From Syntrophaceae bacterium UBA6087 (GTDB taxonomy: Bacteria > Desulfobacterota > Desulfomonilia > UBA1062), in contig DIXF01000017.1 in NCBI GenBank assembly GCA_002448235.1, positions 1 through 64,000 of the forward strand: a stretch of 64,000 nt of DNA, in the 5' to 3' direction. The notes beneath the pieces are model-generated. The model worked only from the letters and a program-made list of their open reading frames with translations. It was not told where the DNA came from and searched no databases. Of this stretch, positions 59,099 to 64,000 are shown piece by piece; within the stretch, counting starts at the first letter, position 1, and every line of letters begins with the position of its first letter. The translations under genes were made by a program, and so were the position numbers.

Positions 59099-60328
59099 TT
59101 ATGAGCTGTATGCGGTTTCGCTATGCTCGGCCAGGTCAAGCCCCAGGTTCTCGGACTCTTCACTTACCCGCAGACAAAGGGTCTTATCGATGATTCTGAG
59201 CAGCACCCAGCTTACTACAAAGGCATATATACCGACGCTGAACACCCCTATCAACTGGTTCAGCAGGAGCTGCGGCCCGCCGTACAGCAGCCCGTTTGCA
59301 CCGGCCGGATTGACCAGCCTTGAAGCGAATATCCCGATGCACAGAGTGCCGATGAGCCCGCCGACTCCGTGGATGCCGACGACATCCAGGCTGTCGTCAT
59401 AACCCAGCTTTGCCTTGGCAGATACCGCAAAGTAGCAGCAGAGGCCGCCAAGCCCCCCGATAATCACCGCCGCATTCGGCCCCACAAACCCTGAGGCCGG
59501 GGTAATCGTGGCCAGGCCTGCAATGGCGCCTGAGGCAGCGCCCAGGGTTGTGGGCTTTCCCCGGTACAGCCACTCGGTGATCACCCATGCCGCAAGCCCT
59601 GCCATGCCGCCGAGATGCGTGGCGACAAAGGCGCTCCCGGCAAGTCCGTTGGCTGCCAGGGCACTGCCTCCGTTGAACCCGAACCATCCGAACCACAAGA
59701 GGCCGGTCCCCATCAGCGTCAGAGGAAGGTTATGGGGAATGAGCGGGTCCGTCCCATAGCCCTTCCGGGCGCCTATCACCAGTGCAGATGCAAGGGCAGC
59801 CATGCCGCACGTGAGATGAACCACGAGCCCTCCGGCAAAGTCGAGTACACCCAGCCTTGCCAGCCAGCCGCCGGAGCCCCACACCCAGTGGCACACGGGA
59901 TTGTAGACCATTACAGCCCACAGAAGACTGAAGAGAATGAACGGGCCGAACCGCATCCTCTCCGCAAAGGCGCCGGTGATCAGGGCCGGGGTGATAACGG
60001 CAAACATGCACTGAAAGATCATGAAGACCATATGGGGAATCGTGCCCGCATACACCGAGCTGGGCCCCTGCCCCACCCCGTTCAGCGCAAACCATGACAG
60101 GTCGCCTATGAAACCGTGAACATCCGGGCCGAAGGACATGGTGTACCCGAGGTATATCCACTCGATGGTGATGACCGAGATGAGAATGAAGCTCTGGATG
60201 ATAGTCCCCAGAACGTTCTTGCTCCTTACCATTCCCGCATAGAAGATTGCCAGGCCCGGGGTCATGAGTAGTACCAGCGCTGCGGATATGATGACAAACG
60301 CGGTATCAGCAGATTGGATTGCCTCCAT
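59099..60328 (-). CDS. amtB: Ammonium transporter AmtB
   Basis: The start at the ATG at 60328 gives about 409 residues, MEAIQSADTAFVIISAALVL, and 11 TM segments; a longer in-frame start at 60409 is rejected. Hallmarks are TPGLAIFYAGMVRSKNVLGT, GVWLFGFNG-type (GLLWFGWFGFNGGSALAANG) and DVVGIHGVGGLIGTLCIGIF, with the twin His of the ammonium pore (the second is in the HGVGG segment). It conducts ammonium across the inner membrane and is gated by GlnK encoded just downstream. A sigma-54-like promoter lies upstream, consistent with nitrogen control. Confidence 0.95.
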   Translation of the reverse strand: MEAIQSADTAFVIISAALVLLMTPGLAIFYAGMVRSKNVLGTIIQSFILISVITIEWIYLGYTMSFGPDVHGFIGDLSWFALNGVGQGPSSVYAGTIPHMVFMIFQCMFAVITPALITGAFAERMRFGPFILFSLLWAVMVYNPVCHWVWGSGGWLARLGVLDFAGGLVVHLTCGMAALASALVIGARKGYGTDPLIPHNLPLTLMGTGLLWFGWFGFNGGSALAANGLAGSAFVATHLGGMAGLAAWVITEWLYRGKPTTLGAASGAIAGLATITPASGFVGPNAAVIIGGLGGLCCYFAVSAKAKLGYDDSLDVVGIHGVGGLIGTLCIGIFASRLVNPAGANGLLYGGPQLLLNQLIGVFSVGIYAFVVSWVLLRIIDKTLCLRVSEESENLGLDLAEHSETAYSS

Positions 60329-60370
60329 AACTATGCATACCTCCCCTGTTTGGATTGACATACATAAGGG

Positions 60371-60385
60371 GCAATCTTCATACCA
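60371..60385 (-). promoter_or_regulatory. Candidate sigma-54 promoter of amtB-glnK
   Basis: On the minus strand TGGTATGAAGATTGC (60385-60371) has GG at -24 and GC at -12 with 10 bases between, matching the TGGCAC-N5-TTGC pattern except at the second half of the -24 block. It lies 43 bp before the ATG. amtB-glnK operons are usually under NtrC and sigma-54. Confidence 0.65.
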
Positions 60386-61099
60386 GGCGGACAGATTCAT
60401 CGATGTCATTGTTTTTCTTTTTGTTTCATGATCGTTTCCGGATTGCCGGATGGAACATTGATGTCCTGTTATCTAATATTACGTACTTTTTTGTTGATAT
60501 TATGCATGCCCCTCGACCGGGAAAATACCTGCCGTGGAAAGGCCGGTCCCATCGGTCTTCACTTCGGCACGTGAATCACGAACGAGACGACGGCCCGGCG
60601 TGCCTTACCCCGGCCCGGCTCTCCACCCCTGCCGTGCAAAGCCCTCATATCGATACTGGAATTCGCTTATGTCAGACAAATCCTCACAAGGGGGCTGCCC
60701 GGCAGACTACAGGGCTTTCAGAACATGGCTGATACACTATTATTTCAAGATACATTAGAAAATATTTACTCTCTGTAAGAGAAACCTCCTTTTATGGGCC
60801 AGAAGAAGGAGCATAGCCTTCCTTTTCTATGCTCTTACACCTAATATTCTTCTGGCTATTTTTTTATCTTCACCTCCCCTATGGTCCCTCCGATGACGTG
60901 CAGAACCTTTCTCCATGCCGACTGAGGAGAGAACCTGATCCCGGCGCTTGAGCGCCGGACAAGGGGGCGTCTCTGCAAGGCCTTTTGATTTGTTGTGTAA
61001 TTTCCTTTAAATTCAGGTATAGTAGCAGCCATTATGATCGGCTTGAAGCACGTGTGCGAGGATGCCTATGCTGCGGGCTCTGCGATGAAGTGAGCGTCT
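60386..61099. other. About 700 bp without a convincing gene, holding a nested hairpin
   Basis: The frames in this stretch look like shadows, and the best (60534-60758) has no gene features. The amtB promoter lies at the left edge. The nested hairpin at 60798-60866 is the main structure. A GC-rich block near 60938 has GGCGCTTGAGCGCC. No tRNA or known riboswitch was found by eye. Confidence 0.5.
60798..60866 (+). ncRNA. Candidate structured RNA ending in a nested terminator hairpin
   Basis: GCCAGAAGAA (60798-60807) pairs perfectly with TTCTTCTGGC (60847-60856), and inside it GAGCATAG (60809-60816) pairs perfectly with CTATGCTC (60827-60834). TATTTTTTTA follows at once. This is a terminator-like end with no gene on this strand upstream, so it could finish a small RNA of unknown start. 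It could also be a bidirectional terminator remnant. Confidence 0.5.
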
Positions 61100-61888
61100 A
61101 TGGCTGCGGGAATCGTCTGGTTCATTCTTCTGGGCTGTCTATATATTTTTTCAGCCATCTTTTTATACCGTACCTCGCCCTACCTCTCCGCCGCGGTCGT
61201 CCTGCTCGCGCTCCTGCACGGCATATTCCGGGGTATCAGGCCGAACCTTTCCCGCTACCTGAAAGTCCGTTCGGTGCGCAGGAAGATTTCGGCCTGCATC
61301 GACGAGCATCTCGAAGTCCTTGCCCGGAAGCGCAGACAGATGGTCTGGACAGACGACTACGGTCTCGTGCACTACGAAACCTGGGATGAGGAAAAGGATT
61401 ATTTCATCTCGCAGGTGCTCGGCGGGCTTTTCGCCGACCTCCATTCCGCCGACTTCCCGCTTTCCGTCCCGCGCATCGATGCCATGATCGACAAACGCAT
61501 CGATGAATATCTCATGAAAGACGATTGCATCGAGGCCCCCCCGGAATACGGGATCGAAAGCCGGAAAGACAACGACCAGGAGGCCTACCGGCTGTATTGC
61601 ACGAGGCTCTTGAGTCTGGCCGGATGGAGAGTGGTCTCTTCGAAGGAAATTGAAAACAACGGGCATATTCTTGCCGAGAGAGACGGCGTGATCTTTGCCC
61701 TGGCCTGCAGGAAGTCGTCCGGTGTGGGGAGCCGCCACATCCGGGACCTGATTTCGACGCAGAAAGAAGCCGGGGCTGATCTGGCGGCAGTGGTCACGGA
61801 CAGACCGTATTCACGGTGGATACGCATGGCTTCCTCCAGATATGGAATCATGCTCCTGCACCATGACGATCTGGCCGATGTCGAGTAG
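61100..61888 (+). CDS. Membrane-anchored Mrr-like protein with degenerate nuclease motif
   Basis: The 262-residue protein has two N-terminal TM segments (IVWFILLGCLYIFSAIFLYR, YLSAAVVLLALLHGIFRG), a charged linker, and a C-terminal domain near 165-258 like Mrr_cat/restriction-endonuclease-like folds: YCTRLLSLAGWRVVSSKEIE and HIRDLISTQKEAGADLAAVV. The usual G-x-x-G-x-D and Q-x-K catalytic spots read NNGHILAERDGV and ALACRKS, so the Asp and Gln/Lys pattern is altered and activity is doubtful. It could be a membrane-tethered sensor or a decayed type IV restriction protein. Confidence 0.7.
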   Translation: MAAGIVWFILLGCLYIFSAIFLYRTSPYLSAAVVLLALLHGIFRGIRPNLSRYLKVRSVRRKISACIDEHLEVLARKRRQMVWTDDYGLVHYETWDEEKDYFISQVLGGLFADLHSADFPLSVPRIDAMIDKRIDEYLMKDDCIEAPPEYGIESRKDNDQEAYRLYCTRLLSLAGWRVVSSKEIENNGHILAERDGVIFALACRKSSGVGSRHIRDLISTQKEAGADLAAVVTDRPYSRWIRMASSRYGIMLLHHDDLADVE

Positions 61889-61961
61889 CCGGTCGGTCTT
61901 TTCGTGCAGGCGGCACGAAAAGGCATCCCGGCGCAGAAATCCCCGATGAAAGGAGGCAAAG

Positions 61962-62498
61962 ATGAAAGGATGGAGAGAGGACGAGTTCCGCAACAAAGAC
62001 CTCATGGCTCCCTGCGGTTTGTACTGCGGAACCTGCGGGGTCTATATCGCAACCAGAGACCAAAATGACAAATTCAGGTCCGTTATGGGAAACCTCTACG
62101 GGACAAAACCTGAAGAAACAACGTGCATCGGGTGCATGCAGCCCGACCCTCCGAAGATGCTTTACGGGTATTGCAAGCTCTGCACGATCAGAGACTGCGT
62201 CAGGTCGAAAGGCTTTTACTCCTGCCACCAGTGCAGCCAATGGCCCTGCGGAAAGATTGAAAACTTCGGGCTTTCAACCGGACTACGCGTGATGAAACGG
62301 ACAATCCCGCTCTGGCGCGCACATGCCGCCGAGCTGGGAGACGAGGAAGGAAGCGTTGCGTGGGCCCGCTCGGAATGCGAGCGTTACCACTGCCCTTCGT
62401 GCGGCGCACCGCTGTTCCGCGGAGCACAGCGCTGCAGGGCATGCAGGCATGAGGTGGCCGATATCCTTGACGGCTCGCTTTCCGAACACAAAAGTTGA
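61962..62498 (+). CDS. DUF3795 Cys-rich protein
   Basis: The 178-residue protein has the DUF3795 signature: MAPCGLYCGTCGVYIATRDQ, CIGCMQPDPP, YGYCKLCTIRDCVRSKGFYS and CHQCSQWPCGKIENFG, many Cys pairs likely to bind zinc or iron-sulfur. The C-terminus adds a zinc ribbon, CPSCGAPLFRGAQRCRACRH. AAAGGAGGCAAAG lies before the ATG. DUF3795 proteins are widespread in anaerobes; function unknown. The gene follows the Mrr-like gene after 73 bp. Confidence 0.88.
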   Translation: MKGWREDEFRNKDLMAPCGLYCGTCGVYIATRDQNDKFRSVMGNLYGTKPEETTCIGCMQPDPPKMLYGYCKLCTIRDCVRSKGFYSCHQCSQWPCGKIENFGLSTGLRVMKRTIPLWRAHAAELGDEEGSVAWARSECERYHCPSCGAPLFRGAQRCRACRHEVADILDGSLSEHKS

Positions 62499-62543
62499 GC
62501 GGTCCTCCTTTAGGCCGCCTCGGTAAGCCCTTATTATACATAT

Positions 62544-62867
62544 ATGAACGGTGAAGATTCCCCGCCTGGAAATGGGATTTCCGCTGCCCTGATTCTCTCG
62601 GGAACGTATGCTCCGGACTGCATGGCGCATTACGGACACGGCTGGGGAACAATGGGCTCCTGGACAGGAGGGATACTTATGTGGCTCTTTTTCATCCTCA
62701 TCATCTTTCTCCTGGTATACATCGCCACGCGGATCATAAAGCCCGGCATGCACACCCACTCAGTGGCGCAGAGAGATACCCCGCTCGACATCATCAAACG
62801 GCGCTATGCCGAAGGGCAGATCACCAAAGAAGAATTCGAGAGCATGAAAAGAGATCTCCAGGGATGA
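62544..62867 (+). CDS. SHOCT-domain membrane protein
   Basis: The 107-residue ORF has one TM segment (LMWLFFILIIFLLVYIATRI) and a C-terminal SHOCT module DIIKRRYAEGQITKEEFESM followed by KRDL. The SHOCT motif is a short oligomerisation or targeting domain, usually at the C-terminus. The TM plus SHOCT form is common in small membrane proteins of unknown role. The start may instead be the Met at 62622 in MAHYGHGWGTMGSWTG, which has weaker upstream support. Confidence 0.8.
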   Translation: MNGEDSPPGNGISAALILSGTYAPDCMAHYGHGWGTMGSWTGGILMWLFFILIIFLLVYIATRIIKPGMHTHSVAQRDTPLDIIKRRYAEGQITKEEFESMKRDLQG

Positions 62868-62963
62868 TCGGTCATTGTCTCCGGATACCGTGCGGACCGG
62901 CCGCGCTGTGAATTATTCTCACTAACGGGGATGCAGGTATCCTGTGTGGAAAATTAACCGAAT

Positions 62964-62996
62964 CTTTATCAAATCTTAACAATTCCTGTTTATAAG
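62964..62996 (+). promoter_or_regulatory. Pho-box-like direct repeats and -10 for the Pit gene
   Basis: CTTTATC, CTTAACA and CTGTTTA (62964-62970, 62975-62981, 62986-62992) are 7-bp units at 11-bp spacing, the PhoB-box geometry. TATAAG (62991-62996) is a -10 placed 10 bp after the second unit. The ATG of the phosphate transporter follows at 63097. Confidence 0.6.
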
Positions 62997-63096
62997 CGTG
63001 CAGGATGATCAAGATTGAGCTGTCTATTTACTATTCCATCACGGCCCGGAGAAGCAAAGCAATCGGGAACACTTACCGGCAGACGGATATGAACTC

Positions 63097-64000
63097 ATGA
63101 CACTCTATATCGCATTCCTTATCTTCCTGGCCCTGTTCTTCGATTTTCTGAACGGCTTCCACGACTCGGCCAACTCGATCGCCACCATCGTATCCACCCG
63201 GGTGCTCACGCCGAGACAGGCGGTGATATGGGCGGCCTTCTTCAATTTCATCGCCTTCCTCTTCCTGGGACTGCATGTGGCCAATACCATCGGCAAGGGA
63301 ATCGTCGACGTCGGCATCATCGGTCCGGATTTCATCCTGGCAGCGCTGGTAGGGGCATGCATCTGGGACATCATCACCTGGTACTTCGGCCTTCCCACAA
63401 GCTCTTCCCATGCGCTGATCGGCGGCATGGTGGGAGCCGGCCTGGTAAAGGCGGGTCCGGAGGCTCTCGTACCGGCGGGCATCATAAAAACCGTGAGCTT
63501 CATCTTCATCTCTCCCACGGTGGGACTGATACTCGGCCTGGCCATCGGCATCATGGTGTACTGGGCATTCAGAAAGTCCACTCCGCGAAACGTCGACCAC
63601 ATCTTCCGCAAGGGGCAGCTCTTTTCTGCAGCCCTCTACAGCCTGGGGCACGGAGGCAACGACGCGCAGAAGACCATGGGCATCATCGCCGGCCTGCTCT
63701 TCTCGGCCGGGCTCCTGGGCGATACGTTTTATGTCCCCTTCTGGGTGGTCATTTCCTGTCAGGCTACCATAGCCCTCGGCACCATGTTCGGCGGATGGCG
63801 CATCGTGAAGACCATGGGCCAGAAGATAGCCAAGCTCAAACCCGTCGACGGGTTCTGCGCCGAAACAGGCGCGGCCCTGAGCCTCTTCGGCTCCACCATG
63901 CTGGGTATCCCGGTAAGCACCACGCACACGATCACGGGCTCCATCATGGGCGTAGGGTCCCTCCGCCGCATGAGCGCCGTCCGCTGGGGAATCGCAGGCC
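63097..64000 (+). CDS. pit: Inorganic phosphate transporter, Pit family (cut by window edge)
   Basis: The open frame from the ATG at 63097 runs to the window end, giving about 301 residues. It begins MTLYIAFLIFLALFFDFLNG followed by FHDSANSIATIVSTRVLTP, the GANDxAN-type Pit signature, and repeats later in SLGHGGNDAQKTMGIIAG. Other conserved text is LPTSSSHALIGGMVGAGLVK and GIPVSTTHTITGSIMG. It is a low-affinity, proton-coupled phosphate (metal-phosphate) symporter in the inner membrane. A Pho-box-like site lies upstream. No DUF47 (PhoU-like) gene precedes it. The C-terminus is missing. Confidence 0.95.
   Translation, partial: MTLYIAFLIFLALFFDFLNGFHDSANSIATIVSTRVLTPRQAVIWAAFFNFIAFLFLGLHVANTIGKGIVDVGIIGPDFILAALVGACIWDIITWYFGLPTSSSHALIGGMVGAGLVKAGPEALVPAGIIKTVSFIFISPTVGLILGLAIGIMVYWAFRKSTPRNVDHIFRKGQLFSAALYSLGHGGNDAQKTMGIIAGLLFSAGLLGDTFYVPFWVVISCQATIALGTMFGGWRIVKTMGQKIAKLKPVDGFCAETGAALSLFGSTMLGIPVSTTHTITGSIMGVGSLRRMSAVRWGIAG

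Noticed and set aside
1..64000. CRISPR array or rRNA/tRNA genes
   Set aside because: No regularly spaced direct repeats and no tRNA-like cloverleaf were found by eye; a tRNA scan would be decisive.

Overview
The window is about 3 kb of AT-rich accessory DNA followed by about 61 kb of GC-rich Gram-negative chromosome. Several features suggest a strictly or facultatively anaerobic bacterium of the Desulfobacterota/Nitrospirota type. These are a class-I (anaerobe-type) hybrid-cluster protein, an apparent selenocysteine peroxiredoxin, a PEP-CTERM protein, a Porin_5-type outer-membrane protein, many PAS histidine kinases, and B12-type and YgiQ-type radical SAM enzymes. The phylum is inferred from gene families; no marker gene such as rRNA is present.

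Region 1 (1-3 kb, all genes on the minus strand) is the accessory part. It holds the N-terminal end of an IS1182-like transposase, then a two-gene CBASS anti-phage operon: a CD-NTase cyclase overlapping a Cap15-type two-TM/beta-barrel effector. The operon is bracketed by two attC-like integron recombination sites, so it appears to be one gene cassette. A second cassette with two small unknown membrane proteins sits upstream. No integrase is visible, so this looks like a cluster of attC sites lacking integrase or a fragment of a larger array. I consider this the most interesting system in the window.

Region 2 (3-19.8 kb) is chromosomal backbone: a split UxaA-family lyase, a DUF748/BrkB inner-membrane pair, a MORN-repeat protein, a HAD phosphatase, an Slp-like lipoprotein, a metallophosphoesterase-nucleotidyltransferase fusion, a porin, an FN3 lipoprotein, a methyltransferase, a lone receiver, a NUC1 nuclease, a lipoprotein and a PEP-CTERM protein. 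Region 3 (20-28.4 kb) holds YgiQ, a lone receiver, an RlmI-like methyltransferase, an acyltransferase, Tex and an M15 peptidase.

Region 4 (28.4-32.4 kb) is a nitrosative/oxidative stress block. A Crp/Fnr regulator is divergent from hcp across a perfect TTGAC-N4-GTCAA palindrome. A ferredoxin gene follows hcp, and a convergent peroxiredoxin gene has an in-frame TGA at the peroxidatic Cys position, with a SECIS-like hairpin directly after it. Region 5 (32.6-40.2 kb) holds a Tat-exported phosphatase, cysteine synthase, an acetoacetate-decarboxylase-like protein, an RND adaptor, a radical SAM protein and a NUDIX hydrolase.

Region 6 (40.6-46.6 kb) is an amino-acid cluster: TetR regulator, two tandem class-III aminotransferase paralogues (one lacking the PLP lysine), alanine dehydrogenase and a PhaC-like hydrolase. 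A perfect 10-4-10 palindrome lies beside the ald promoter. Region 7 (46.9-64 kb) has two large PAS kinases, an SDH-type membrane protease, BON and holin-like envelope proteins, glnK-amtB behind a sigma-54-type promoter, a long gene-free stretch with a nested hairpin ending in a T-run, an Mrr-like membrane protein, DUF3795 and SHOCT proteins, and a Pit phosphate transporter (cut by the window end) behind a Pho-box-like promoter.
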